64,000 bases of DNA, from positions 134,685 to 198,684 of the forward strand of contig DIUY01000002.1 in NCBI GenBank assembly GCA_002422395.1, in the 5' to 3' direction. Source of the DNA: Methylococcaceae bacterium UBA6146. Its GTDB lineage: Bacteria; Pseudomonadota; Gammaproteobacteria; Methylococcales; Methylomonadaceae. The first letter of the stretch is position 1. The number at the start of each line of letters is the position of its first letter. The notes beneath the pieces are model-generated. The model had not been told where the DNA came from and searched no databases. It saw only the letters and a program-made list of their open reading frames with translations. This document shows positions 44,989 through 54,171 of the stretch, piece after piece. A program made the translations under genes and the position numbers.

Positions 44989-46344
44989 TTAATAAGCCGC
45001 GCTGATTTTATCGGCAGAAGACTCGGCCAGCCGCCCGCGTAAGGAATTGGGCAAGGCTTCGGCAATCAACACATCGACAAACTGCCCTGCCAGGCGCGGG
45101 TGTCCGATAAAGTTCACAACACGGTTATTTTCAGTCCGTCCCTGCATTTGCAACGGATTCTTTTTGGATTGCCCTTCGACCAAAACAGTTTGCACAGTAC
45201 CAATCATGCTTTCTGAAATGGCGGCAGTCATTTCGTTGATACGGTTTTGAAAACGTTCCAGACGCTGTTTTTTGACTTCAGCGGGCACATCATCGGGTAG
45301 GTCAGCGGCCGGTGTGCCAGGACGTTGGCTGTAAATAAAGCTGAATGACAAATCAAAGCCAACTTCTTCGATAAAAGCCATGGTCTCTTCAAATTCAGCA
45401 TCGGTTTCGCCAGGAAACCCGATGATAAAATCAGATGACAGGCAAATATCCGGGCGCACTGTCCGTAGTTTGCGGATAGTTTCGATGTAATCAGCGCGGG
45501 TGTGGCCGCGTTTCATCATTTTTAAGATATGGTCGCTACCGCTTTGCACTGGCAAGTGCAGGTGGTTGACTAGTTTCGGGATTTCGGCGAAGGCTTCAAC
45601 CAAGCTGTCGGTAAATTCAACGGGATGCGATGTGGTAAAGCGGATCCGGTCTATACCTTCAACAGCCGCAACATAATGTAGCAATAAGGAAAAATCAGCA
45701 ATGTCGCCATCATCCATAATGCCGCGATAAGCATTGACATTTTGCCCTAATAAATTGACTTCCCGCACCCCTTGTTTGGCTAATGACCCGATTTCAGCCA
45801 GCACATCATCCAGCGGACGGCTGATTTCCTCACCGCGTGTATAGGGCACCACACAAAATGTGCAATATTTGCTGCAACCTTCCATGACGGACACAAACGC
45901 TTTAGGGCCTTCGGCACGGGGCTCTGGCAGGGCGTCGAATTTTTCGATTTGAGGAAATGAAACATCAACGACCGGTTGCTGTTTATGGCGTGCTTGGTCA
46001 AGTAATTGCGGCAGGCGATGCAGGGTTTGCGGGCCGAAGACTATATCGACAAACGGTGCGCGTTTTTGGATATCCGCACCTTCTTGGCTGGCGACACAAC
46101 CGCCGACGCCGATGATAACGTCGGGGCGCTTGTCTTTAATGATGCGCCACTTGCCCAAAGCTGAAAACACTTTCTCTTGGGCCTTTTCACGGATAGAACA
46201 GGTGTTAAGCAGCAGGACGTCTGCCAACTTAGGGTCATCAATCAATTCAAAACCATGTGAAGCATGGAGCACGTCGCGCATTTTGTCAGAATCATACTCG
46301 TTCATCTGGCAACCGTTGGTTTGAATATAAAGTTTTTGGGTCAT
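44989..46344 (-). CDS. miaB: tRNA-2-methylthio-N6-dimethylallyladenosine synthase
   Basis: MiaB adds a methylthio group to i6A37 of tRNAs. The 451-aa radical-SAM protein has the N-terminal cluster cysteines (TNGCQMNEYDS, LLNTCSIREKA, GVGGCVASQEG), the radical SAM motif CSKYCTFC and a C-terminal TRAM domain (VEGQSKKNPLQMQGRTENN). It opens the cluster leading to galE, downstream of ubiB by 150 nt. Confidence 0.96.
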   Translation of the reverse strand: MTQKLYIQTNGCQMNEYDSDKMRDVLHASHGFELIDDPKLADVLLLNTCSIREKAQEKVFSALGKWRIIKDKRPDVIIGVGGCVASQEGADIQKRAPFVDIVFGPQTLHRLPQLLDQARHKQQPVVDVSFPQIEKFDALPEPRAEGPKAFVSVMEGCSKYCTFCVVPYTRGEEISRPLDDVLAEIGSLAKQGVREVNLLGQNVNAYRGIMDDGDIADFSLLLHYVAAVEGIDRIRFTTSHPVEFTDSLVEAFAEIPKLVNHLHLPVQSGSDHILKMMKRGHTRADYIETIRKLRTVRPDICLSSDFIIGFPGETDAEFEETMAFIEEVGFDLSFSFIYSQRPGTPAADLPDDVPAEVKKQRLERFQNRINEMTAAISESMIGTVQTVLVEGQSKKNPLQMQGRTENNRVVNFIGHPRLAGQFVDVLIAEALPNSLRGRLAESSADKISAAY

Positions 46345-46493
46345 ATTTTCGGGTAAATTATCCTAAATTAATAAGGCCGCCTGATTTTTCTTTGCTGAAC
46401 TTGAATGCCAGACGCCTAGGGTAAAAAGCATAAAACGGCTATGGAAATGCCGCGCATTATAACCTGAACGTAGATTGAACAGTATAAGGCAAT

Positions 46494-48044
46494 TTATTGC
46501 AAGATAATCGCGATGCTGATTAACGCCGCACTGATGACGATAGCCCAGGCCGTAGTGCGTTGGTTAGCGTCTAACTGCTGGCGTAATAGAGCCAGCTCAC
46601 GGCTTTGTAGCTCCGAATGGTGTTGGGCATGGGCGGCGTTGTCCAAGGCTTTGTAAAGCAGGGAAGGGACTTCTGGGAATTGCTCGGCAAATTCTGGGAA
46701 TTGCTTAAGCAATTTGTTGATTTTTGCTTTAGGCCCCATGCGTTCTTTAAACCAGCCTTCAAGAAAGGGTTTGGCGGTTTGCCACAAATCCAGTTCTGGA
46801 TAAAGCTGGCGGCCTAGACCTTCGATGTTAAGCAAGGTTTTTTGTAGCAGCACTAACTGTGGTTGTACGTGCATATCAAACCGCCGCGCGGTTTGGAATA
46901 AGCGCAGTAGTAATTGGCCAAAGGAAATATCACGCAAGGGTTTTTCAAAGATAGGTTCGCAAACGCTACGGATGGCCGATTCAAATTCTTCTATGCGGGT
47001 TGAACGCGGCACCCAGCCCGATTCAACGTGCATCTGGGCAACTTTACGGTAATCGCGGTTGAAAAAAGCCAGGAAATTTTCCGCCAGATAATGTTGGTCG
47101 GATAATGACAACGTGCCGACAATGCCAAAGTCTATGGCGATATATTTGGCCGGCAAATCGACAAAAATATTGCCCGGATGCATGTCGGCATGAAAGAAAT
47201 TGTCCCTGAACACTTGGGTGAAAAAGATTTCCACGCCGCGCTCGGCAAGCAGTTTAAAATCTGCCCCACCCGCCCTAAGCTGTTCGATTTCCCCCACTGG
47301 GATGCCGTGTATCCGTTCCATGACCATAACTTTCTGGCGTGTTAACGGCCAATGGACTTCCGGGATATAGATGATGTCGGAGTTTTCAAAATTACGGCGG
47401 ATTTTTGCGGCATTGGCGGCTTCCCGAACCAAGTCCAGTTCATCGAGCGTGGTTTTTTCAAATTCGGCGACGACTTCCATGGGACGCAAGCGTCTGGCGT
47501 CCGGCCAGAACCTTTCCGCAAACCGCGCCAGTTCATAAATCAGCCCCATGTCGGATTGGATACGTTCTTCAATATCTGGGCGCAGCACTTTAACAACGAC
47601 TTGCTCGCCGCTGTGCAAGACGGCGCCATGGACTTGTGCGACTGACGCTGAAGCTAGCGGCTCAGGGTTAAATTCAGCAAAGGCTTCAGCGATGGACATG
47701 CCCAATTCTTTTTCGATGATGGCTTGGGCAAGTTCAGTTTTAAAGGGCGGCACTTTATCTTGGAGTTTTACCAGCTCATCGGCAATGTCTTCAGGTAATA
47801 AGTCTTTGCGGGTTGATAATGCCTGGCCGAATTTGACATAAATCGGGCCTAAGTCTTCGAGCGCTTCTCTGATCCTGACGGCTCTAGGGTCGGACTTACG
47901 GCTTAACCAGTAATAAGGGGAAAAAAACGCCAGAAAGCGGATGGGCCGGAACAGATGCGTTTTTAAAACGATTTCATCAAGACCGTGACTGACCAAAACC
48001 CAATTGATATGAATTAGACGGAGGACTAATTTAGGACGGATCAC
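46494..48044 (-). CDS. ubiB: UbiB-type atypical kinase/ATPase
   Basis: UbiB is an ATPase of the ABC1/ADCK family required for ubiquinone synthesis or lipid handling. The 516-aa protein starts from GTG and has the family motifs KFGQALSTRKDLLP, ASASVAQVHGAVL, HADMHPGNIFV and IDFGIVGTL; a hydrophobic segment near the C-terminus (WAIVISAALISIAIILQ) is the expected membrane anchor. It lies downstream of ubiE-ubiJ, but two extra genes stand between. Confidence 0.93.
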   Translation of the reverse strand: MIRPKLVLRLIHINWVLVSHGLDEIVLKTHLFRPIRFLAFFSPYYWLSRKSDPRAVRIREALEDLGPIYVKFGQALSTRKDLLPEDIADELVKLQDKVPPFKTELAQAIIEKELGMSIAEAFAEFNPEPLASASVAQVHGAVLHSGEQVVVKVLRPDIEERIQSDMGLIYELARFAERFWPDARRLRPMEVVAEFEKTTLDELDLVREAANAAKIRRNFENSDIIYIPEVHWPLTRQKVMVMERIHGIPVGEIEQLRAGGADFKLLAERGVEIFFTQVFRDNFFHADMHPGNIFVDLPAKYIAIDFGIVGTLSLSDQHYLAENFLAFFNRDYRKVAQMHVESGWVPRSTRIEEFESAIRSVCEPIFEKPLRDISFGQLLLRLFQTARRFDMHVQPQLVLLQKTLLNIEGLGRQLYPELDLWQTAKPFLEGWFKERMGPKAKINKLLKQFPEFAEQFPEVPSLLYKALDNAAHAQHHSELQSRELALLRQQLDANQRTTAWAIVISAALISIAIILQ

Positions 48045-48241
48045 TGTGTGCCTTTAAGTTGAAGAGTGAGTGTGGTTAGCGCCGATTATCGGTGGGGATA
48101 ATAATATGACCATCAATATTGCCATGCATTCGCACCAGTTTAATTTTTCAAGTATAACATGGTGCCTAAAATGCCTTGGGGCTTCGGTTACAAAAATATG
48201 ACGTTCCAATTGCATGGCGTAGGAAGGTAATTTTATTGGCT

Positions 48242-48745
48242 TCAGTAAAGTTTTCCGACGAGATGGAGATGCGTCAGGTAAAGCCGTAGGTCAAATTCCA
48301 ACTGGTGGTATTCCGGTTCCATGTACTCGCATAATTTATAGAACGCTTTGTTGTGCTGTTTTTCCCGTAAATGGGCCAGCTCATGCACGACAATCATTTT
48401 CAGGAATTCGGGCGAAGCCGTTTTAAAGATTGACCCTATCCGGATTTCATTTTTGGCTTTTAAGTTATTGCCCTGGACTCTGGACACAAACGTATGTAGC
48501 CCCAGCGCCTGATGAATCACGTCAATTTTGTCATCGAAAACCACTTTGCTGAGTGGATTGGATTGCTTAAGAAATCGGTTTTTCATGTCTACAGTATAGA
48601 TATAGAGGGCCTTATCCGTTTTGATATCATGGGAAACCGGATATTTTTTTAGCAAGACATCAGCCAATTTACCGTTGTCGATCAACCTTTGCACTTGATC
48701 AGTCACTGTTGCCGAATAACCGGACAAGTATTTTAATGCTGTCAT
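48242..48745 (-). CDS. ygjP: YgjP-type metal-dependent hydrolase
   Basis: This 167-aa protein aligns with E. coli YgjP over its full length (ALKYLSGYSATVTDQV; DKALYIYTVDMKNRFL; LGLHTFVSRVQGNNLKAK; HELAHLREKQHNKAFY). The HExxH-like motif VVHELAHL binds metal. YgjP has been described as a UTP pyrophosphatase of metallopeptidase-like fold. The start at 48745 fits the family; a longer frame begins inside the DUF5710 gene. Confidence 0.88.
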   Translation of the reverse strand: MTALKYLSGYSATVTDQVQRLIDNGKLADVLLKKYPVSHDIKTDKALYIYTVDMKNRFLKQSNPLSKVVFDDKIDVIHQALGLHTFVSRVQGNNLKAKNEIRIGSIFKTASPEFLKMIVVHELAHLREKQHNKAFYKLCEYMEPEYHQLEFDLRLYLTHLHLVGKLY

Positions 48746-48800
48746 TGTATGAAGCTTATGTGATTGGGTTTTGTGGACCGATAGGTGTTTTCTGGCCGCA

Positions 48801-49112
48801 TTAATCCCATGGCGGCTCATCACCGTTGTAGGCCGCAAAGTTTTTATCTGTTGGGTGGGTGGTCACACCAGAATCGGCGTTATTAGCGGAAGCTTTGATA
48901 TTGCTGGATGCAGCGCCGGATTTTGGCTGATTGGCGCTTTTTAAGGGCGGCTCTAAGGTTACGGATTGCGGCTGCCATTGCCCAAAAAGCGTGACGTCCT
49001 TACCGGCCGGGACATACCATTTTTTATTGGCGGCATCCCATTTCGCGCCGAGTGCTTTTGCAGCATCCTTTTGGTTATAAGGCACATTAAGGTAAATCTT
49101 CGATCCAGTCAT
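48801..49112 (-). CDS. DUF5710 domain protein
   Basis: About 103 aa. Residues 5-50 (KIYLNVPYNQKDAAKALGAK, WDAANKKWYVPAG) are a DUF5710 domain, a small module often attached to DNA primases/topoisomerase-like or plasmid proteins. The rest is a Ser/Ala/Asn-rich tail. No strong ribosome site lies before the ATG at 49112; the frame continues upstream through a REP-like palindrome, which argues for the shorter version. Function unknown. Confidence 0.55.
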   Translation of the reverse strand: MTGSKIYLNVPYNQKDAAKALGAKWDAANKKWYVPAGKDVTLFGQWQPQSVTLEPPLKSANQPKSGAASSNIKASANNADSGVTTHPTDKNFAAYNGDEPPWD

Positions 49113-49197
49113 GCTATAAACATTGTGGTTGGCGCTTGATTGATAGTCGGCATCTAGGGGGAGTTTGCAAGCCAATACTATTGGCTTAAGACCCGTT

Positions 49198-49226
49198 CCG
49201 TTCGCCCAGAGCTTGTCGAAGGGCGG
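49198..49226. repeat. REP-like palindrome between ubiJ and the DUF5710 gene
   Basis: The stretch containing ttcgcccagagcttgtcgaa and then gggcggg resembles a common bacterial intergenic repeat (complement ttcgacaagctctgggcgaa), with gccc...gggc arms. It marks the boundary where the ubi genes are interrupted. Confidence 0.5.
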
Positions 49227-49264
49227 GCGGGGCGGGCTAATGATTGCCAAATAGACTAACGCTT

Positions 49265-49888
49265 TTAAATCAATTTCTTAGCCAGGCGGGTTTCCAGCCG
49301 TTCAATCCGACGACACAGGCGGTCAAAGTCAGTGCGGAGCTCGTCAACTTGGGCGTAGAAAATGTCCAGTTCTGGTGCGGGGGGCAATTCACGGGTTTCT
49401 TCCTGAAGGTATTCCGATGCATTGAGCGCAAAAGTGTCAATGGATTCTTTGCCCCAAGTCTGTCCCGCGCTAAAAAACTGGCTGATGTTATGGGCAATGC
49501 GCTCACCCGTGTAACGCGCCAGTTTATCTTCCAGATTAATGTCCAGCTTGGCGAACAATTCCTGAAATTTTCGCCCTGTCTGCATATCGCCTTCGATTTT
49601 AACGTCGCCGGAAAACAGCGCGCGCATCGGTTTTGAGTTTAGCCCCATTAATCCCAGCGCCGGTAATGAGCCGGTCAGATGTGTGTCGGGCCTGTCCGGG
49701 CACTGATCCAATAGCTGGATGGCATCGGATGTAGGGCAGAGATAAACAGTTTCATTGAAAGGCGTTATCGTAACCGCAATGGTCTTGCCTTTTAAGGGCG
49801 CCAGAAAAACACCACTATTTTTATCGAGGGCAAGATACTTGCGGAGCGCAGTTTCCAATAGGCCAAGCAGCAACGGTTTGATCAGCAT
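49265..49888 (-). CDS. ubiJ: Ubiquinone biosynthesis accessory factor UbiJ
   Basis: This 207-aa protein has an SCP2-like lipid-binding domain (residues about 10-110, LTGSLPALGLMGLNSKPM, FSGDVKIEGDMQTGRKFQ) and a helical C-terminal end rich in charged residues (FDRLCRRIERLETRLAKKL). UbiJ helps hold the ubiquinone-biosynthesis complex. The ATG lies 2 nt from the ubiE stop on the same strand. Confidence 0.88.
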   Translation of the reverse strand: MLIKPLLLGLLETALRKYLALDKNSGVFLAPLKGKTIAVTITPFNETVYLCPTSDAIQLLDQCPDRPDTHLTGSLPALGLMGLNSKPMRALFSGDVKIEGDMQTGRKFQELFAKLDINLEDKLARYTGERIAHNISQFFSAGQTWGKESIDTFALNASEYLQEETRELPPAPELDIFYAQVDELRTDFDRLCRRIERLETRLAKKLI

Positions 49889-49889
49889 G

Positions 49890-50639
49890 TCAGATTTTAT
49901 AGCCGCGATGCACAGCGACGATGCCTTGGGTCATGTTGAAATATTCACAACGCTCCAAGCCAGCTTTTTCCATCATCTTTTTCAGATCGTCTTGCTTAGG
50001 GTGCATACGGATAGATTCAGCCAAGTAGCGGTAACTATCTTCGTCTTTGGCAACGACTTTGCCGATTTTCGGCAATAATTTGAACGAGTAAAAGTCGTAG
50101 ACTTTTTCAGTGATTTTATCGGTTGGGTGGGAAAACTCCAGCACAATGACCCTGCCGCCGGGTTTCAACACGCGGTGCATGGAACGTAAGGCCGCGTCTT
50201 TGTCGGTGACATTGCGCAGGCCAAAACCGATGCAGACACAATCAAACGTGTTGTCGGCAAACGGCAGGCATTCTGCATTCACTTGGGCATAACGGATATT
50301 GCCGACCAAGCCTTTGTCGATCAACCGGTTACGTCCGGTGCGTAACATCTCGGAATTGATGTCAGCCAACACGACTTGGCCATCTTGCCCGACACGATGT
50401 TCAAACAATGCCGTCAAATCACCGGTGCCGCCTGCCAAATCAAGCACTTTTTCACCTTTGCGGACGTTGCTCAGTTGCACGGCGACGCGTTTCCAGAGCC
50501 GATGTATCCCTAATGACATCAGATCGTTCATGATGTCGTATTGGCCAGCGACGGAATCAAAGACGCCGCGCACCAGTTTGACTTTGTCTTCTTTGGGGAC
50601 TTGTTTAAAACCAAAATGGGTGGTGTTCTCGTTAGTCAT
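49890..50639 (-). CDS. ubiE: Ubiquinone/menaquinone C-methyltransferase
   Basis: UbiE adds the C-methyl group in ubiquinone (and menaquinone) synthesis. The 249-aa protein begins MTNENTTHFGFKQVPKEDK and has VLDLAGGTGDLTALFEH and RVIVLEFSHPTDK. The start overlaps the DUF971 gene by 8 nt (ATGACTAA), showing translational coupling. An in-frame extension upstream lies inside DUF971 and is unlikely. Confidence 0.95.
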   Translation of the reverse strand: MTNENTTHFGFKQVPKEDKVKLVRGVFDSVAGQYDIMNDLMSLGIHRLWKRVAVQLSNVRKGEKVLDLAGGTGDLTALFEHRVGQDGQVVLADINSEMLRTGRNRLIDKGLVGNIRYAQVNAECLPFADNTFDCVCIGFGLRNVTDKDAALRSMHRVLKPGGRVIVLEFSHPTDKITEKVYDFYSFKLLPKIGKVVAKDEDSYRYLAESIRMHPKQDDLKKMMEKAGLERCEYFNMTQGIVAVHRGYKI

Positions 50640-51033
50640 GATTGCTCTGTTTGGGTGAGTGTTTGCGTTCGTAGCCGGCCGCGGCCAGTCTGGCGAGATA
50701 CTCAGGCCATAAGGTGTGGTAGCCGGCACCTAAGGTATATAACATATCCCAAGTGTAAAGGCCGGAATCGTGGCCGTCGCTAAATATTGGCCGGATAGCA
50801 TAATTGCCTACGGGTATTATCTCTTTAATGGTGACATCCTCCTTGCCGGTTTGCAGGACTTCCTGGCCTGGCGCATGGCCTACTGCTTCGGCGGAAGGCG
50901 TGTAGACACGCAGGTATTCGCCGGGCAGCAAGAATACACTGCCATCATCAAAACTGATTTCAAGCTTGTTAGAAAGCTGATGGTGCTTGATCTCAGTCGG
51001 CAGGCTGTTGCAGGGTGTGGGGGATAGGCGCAT
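50632..51033 (-). CDS. DUF971 (GBBH-like N-terminal) protein
   Basis: This 133-aa protein matches the DUF971 domain found at the N-terminus of gamma-butyrobetaine hydroxylases (LEISFDDGSVFLLPGEYLRVY, IIPVGNYAIRPIFSDGHDSG, LYTWDMLYTLG). Stand-alone forms lie beside hslU and ubiE in many proteobacteria. No enzymatic role is established. It overlaps ubiE by 8 nt and starts 4 nt after the hslU stop. Confidence 0.88.
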   Translation of the reverse strand: MRLSPTPCNSLPTEIKHHQLSNKLEISFDDGSVFLLPGEYLRVYTPSAEAVGHAPGQEVLQTGKEDVTIKEIIPVGNYAIRPIFSDGHDSGLYTWDMLYTLGAGYHTLWPEYLARLAAAGYERKHSPKQSNHD

Positions 51034-51037
51034 AAGA

Positions 51038-52363
51038 TTATAAAATATAACGGCTTAAATCTTCATCATGGACAAATTCGCCCAGATGCTGTTCGACATA
51101 AGCGGCATCAATCACAATGGTTTTTTCCATCAAATCGGGCGCGTTATAAGAGATTTCTTCCAATAACCGCTCCAGCAAAGTATGTAAACGTCTTGCACCA
51201 ATATTTTCAGTTTTTTCATTCACTTCCCAGCCCATTTCGGCAATACGTTTGACGCCGTCGGCGGCAAAGCTTAGCGAGACGCCTTCAGTGGCCAATAAGG
51301 CCGCATATTGCTCAGTCAGTGAGGCGTTGGGTTCAGTCAGGATACGCACAAAATCATCCGCTGACAGGGCATCCAACTCAACACGGATTGGAAAACGCCC
51401 TTGTAATTCAGGGATTAAATCCGAAGGTTTGGCAACGTGGAATGCGCCTGACGCGATGAACAGGATATGGTCGGTTTTAATCATGCCGTATTTGGTGCTG
51501 ACGGTGCTGCCTTCAACCAGCGGCAACAAATCGCGTTGCACACCCTCGCGGGAAACTTCACCGCCACCACCGCCGAGTTCGGCACGTTTGCAGATTTTGT
51601 CGATTTCATCGAGGAAGACAATGCCATTCTGTTCGACGGCTTCTACGGCGCGTAACTTAATATCTTCATCATTGACCAATTTAGCGGCTTCTTCTTCCTG
51701 TAACACTTTCATGGCCTTACCAATTTTCATTTTGCGCGGACGCGTCCTTTCCGAACCCATGCTTTGAAACATGCCCTGCAATTGGTTGGTCATTTCTTCC
51801 ATGCCAGGGGGGGCCATAATTTCCACGCCCATCGGCGCGACGTGCACGTCAATTTCTATTTCTTTGTCATCCAGCTGGCCTTCACGTAGTTTTTTGCGCA
51901 TTTTTTGGCGTGTGGATTCTTGGGTGTCAGAGAGCATCCCGCCATCTGCACCTGGCAGCAAAATATCCAAGATGCGGTCTTCAGCGGCATCGAAAGCGCG
52001 GTTTTGTACCTTATCCATCTCCGTCATACGGGTCATTTTGATTGCCGTGTCGACTAAATCACGGATGATGGATTCAACATCGCGGCCCACATAACCGACT
52101 TCGGTAAATTTGGTGGCTTCGATTTTAATAAACGGCGCATTGGCAAGCCGTGCCAGACGGCGGGCGATTTCGGTTTTGCCGACGCCGGTAGGCCCGATCA
52201 TCAGGATGTTTTTGGGGGTGATTTCATTGCGTAAGCTTGGCTCGACTTGTTGTCGGCGCCAGCGGTTTCTAAGCGCGATAGCAACGGAACGTTTGGCGCT
52301 GGCCTGACCGATAATGTGTTTGTCCAGTTCACTTACAATCTCTTTGGGGGTCATCTGTGTCAT
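51038..52363 (-). CDS. hslU: ATP-dependent protease ATPase subunit HslU
   Basis: HslU is the AAA+ unfoldase of the HslVU protease. The 441-aa protein has the Walker A loop MIGPTGVGKTEIAR, the intermediate I-domain, Walker B FLDEIDKI and the conserved C-terminal end DLSRYIL that docks into HslV. It lies 4 nt after the hslV stop. Confidence 0.96.
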   Translation of the reverse strand: MTQMTPKEIVSELDKHIIGQASAKRSVAIALRNRWRRQQVEPSLRNEITPKNILMIGPTGVGKTEIARRLARLANAPFIKIEATKFTEVGYVGRDVESIIRDLVDTAIKMTRMTEMDKVQNRAFDAAEDRILDILLPGADGGMLSDTQESTRQKMRKKLREGQLDDKEIEIDVHVAPMGVEIMAPPGMEEMTNQLQGMFQSMGSERTRPRKMKIGKAMKVLQEEEAAKLVNDEDIKLRAVEAVEQNGIVFLDEIDKICKRAELGGGGGEVSREGVQRDLLPLVEGSTVSTKYGMIKTDHILFIASGAFHVAKPSDLIPELQGRFPIRVELDALSADDFVRILTEPNASLTEQYAALLATEGVSLSFAADGVKRIAEMGWEVNEKTENIGARRLHTLLERLLEEISYNAPDLMEKTIVIDAAYVEQHLGEFVHDEDLSRYIL

Positions 52364-52367
52364 GCGT

Positions 52368-52919
52368 TCACTCGTTTGGCTCAGCGTCTAATTCTTCTAT
52401 GCGAAGATTGTGATTGGTGTAAATGCAAATGTCGGCGGCGATATTTAACGACCTTTCGACAATCTCACGCGCACTTAAATCCGTGTTTTCCAACAAGGCG
52501 CGGGCGGCGGCTTGGGCAAAAGCCCCGCCTGAGCCGATTGCCATCAAATCGTATTCAGGTTCAATGACATCGCCCGTACCGGAAAGGATCAACGAGGTTT
52601 TGGCATCCGCTATCACCAGCAAGGCTTCCAGCTTGCGCAAAGCGCGGTCGGTGCGCCAATCTTTGGCCATTTCCACGGCGGCGCGGGTCAAATGGCCACG
52701 ATGTTTTTCCAGCTTGCCTTCAAAATGCTCAAACAAGGTAAAGGCATCGGCGGTGGCGCCTGCAAAGCCGGCGATAACTTTATCATGATATAAACGGCGC
52801 ACTTTGCGGGCGTTACCTTTCATGACGGTATTGCCCAAGGTGACTTGACCGTCACCGCCAATAACTACCTTGTCGCCTCGGCGCACAGAAAGTATGGTCG
52901 TTCCTCTAAACACGTTCAC
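52368..52919 (-). CDS. hslV: ATP-dependent protease peptidase subunit HslV
   Basis: HslV is the threonine peptidase partner of HslU. The 183-aa protein reads MNVFRGTTILSVRRGDKV. The mature N-terminus should be the first Thr of TTILSVRR, so a 6-residue propeptide must be removed, unlike E. coli HslV where only Met precedes it. The GTG start has taggata upstream. The order hslV-hslU-DUF971-ubiE-ubiJ forms one compact operon. Confidence 0.95.
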   Translation of the reverse strand: MNVFRGTTILSVRRGDKVVIGGDGQVTLGNTVMKGNARKVRRLYHDKVIAGFAGATADAFTLFEHFEGKLEKHRGHLTRAAVEMAKDWRTDRALRKLEALLVIADAKTSLILSGTGDVIEPEYDLMAIGSGGAFAQAAARALLENTDLSAREIVERSLNIAADICIYTNHNLRIEELDAEPNE

Positions 52920-53406
52920 TATCCTAAAATGACTAAATATATCGCGGCAATTTTACATGGTCTGAATTTAAATGTGCGAAAAAATGCAGTTTAGGATATT
53001 GCCATGAATAACTTGCCGATAAATTTTCCGTTCGTCTGCCCTTAGACCGCTCCTGTGGTGGCGCCTGTAGAAGGACGGGCGCAAAATTTCCAGATGATGT
53101 GCTCAACGCCCATGCTTAGATAGACCCGGCACGCACAGTTGGACACGTTCTGGGGAAGTTATTTTTGACAATTAACGGGCAGGTCACTTGCCGTGCGCTT
53201 TTCCCCGTGGTTAGGATGCCCGCTCTCCCTGAGCTTACCGGACGTTGCCTGCCTATTTTCTTGGGCTATCCAGTCCCGCTGTGTTGCGCCCAGTTTAAGC
53301 CCCGCGATCCTGTTTGTCGGTATGCTTGCTAACTGTTAAACTCATTAAACTTATACGGGCGCACTACTTCCGTCGCGCCTTTAGCTTTGTACTTTTAGCC
53401 TTCTTC
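52920..53406. other. Intergenic region between divergent hslV and map
   Basis: About 490 nt. ttgaca at 53165-53170 is a possible -35 box for map but no good -10 follows at the right distance. A run of G/C-rich sequence (53040-53330) contains short complementary stretches (acgggcaggtca with tgcccg-type partners). I compared it by eye with RNase P, 6S, SRP and tmRNA and found no match. No gene is supported. Confidence 0.4.
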
Positions 53407-54171
53407 ATGAGCATAATTATTAAATCCGAAAGTGAAATTGAAAAAATGCGTGTGGCCGGAAAATTGGCCGCCGAGGTGTTGGAAATGGTGGCCCCGTTCG
53501 TTGTCCCCGGTGTGACCACTGAGGAGCTGGATCAAATCTGCCACGATTATATTGTTGACGTGCAACAGGCAATACCGGCCCCGCTCAATTATCATGGCTT
53601 CCCAAAATCCATCTGCACTTCTGTCAATTATCAGGTTTGCCACGGTATCCCCAGCAATAAGAAACTGAAGTCCGGCGACATTGTGAATGTCGATATTACG
53701 GTCATTAAGGATGATTACCACGGCGACACCAGCAAGATGTTTTGTGTGGGTGAAGTCAGCCAGCATGCCAAACGCTTGGTAAAAATTACCCAGGAGTCGA
53801 TGTTCCGTGGTATCGACCAAGTCAAGCCCGGCGCTACGTTGGGGGATATAGGCCACGCCATCCAACAACATGCCGAAAGCAACCGTTATTCAGTGGTTAG
53901 GGAGTTTTGCGGCCATGGTATAGGCAAAAAATTTCATGAAGAGCCGCAAGTTTTGCATTACGGCAAGCCCGGCACCGGTGAGGTGCTTGAGGCGGGTATG
54001 ATTTTAACTATTGAGCCGATGATTAACTTGGGGAAACGTCATGTTAAGGTGTTGCCCGACGGTTGGACGGCGGTGACTAAAGACCGCAGTTTGTCGGCAC
54101 AGTGGGAGCATACCGTTTTGGTGACGGCTACAGGCCATGAGATTTTGACGTTACGCCAGGAAGAGATGTGA
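53407..54171 (+). CDS. map: Type I methionine aminopeptidase
   Basis: Map removes the initiator Met. The 254-aa protein begins MSIIIKSESEIEKMRVAGKL and shows the metal-binding residues in order (VNVDITVIKDDYHGDTSKM, GHGIGKKFHEEP, TIEPMINL, WEHTVLV). The start at 53407 matches the family; the frame upstream of it does not look coded. The stop overlaps the GTG of glnD (GTGA). Confidence 0.95.
   Translation: MSIIIKSESEIEKMRVAGKLAAEVLEMVAPFVVPGVTTEELDQICHDYIVDVQQAIPAPLNYHGFPKSICTSVNYQVCHGIPSNKKLKSGDIVNVDITVIKDDYHGDTSKMFCVGEVSQHAKRLVKITQESMFRGIDQVKPGATLGDIGHAIQQHAESNRYSVVREFCGHGIGKKFHEEPQVLHYGKPGTGEVLEAGMILTIEPMINLGKRHVKVLPDGWTAVTKDRSLSAQWEHTVLVTATGHEILTLRQEEM

Noticed and set aside
52920..53406. 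Known RNA genes (RNase P, 6S, SRP, tmRNA) in the hslV-map gap
   Set aside because: None of the conserved cores of these RNAs is visible on either strand.
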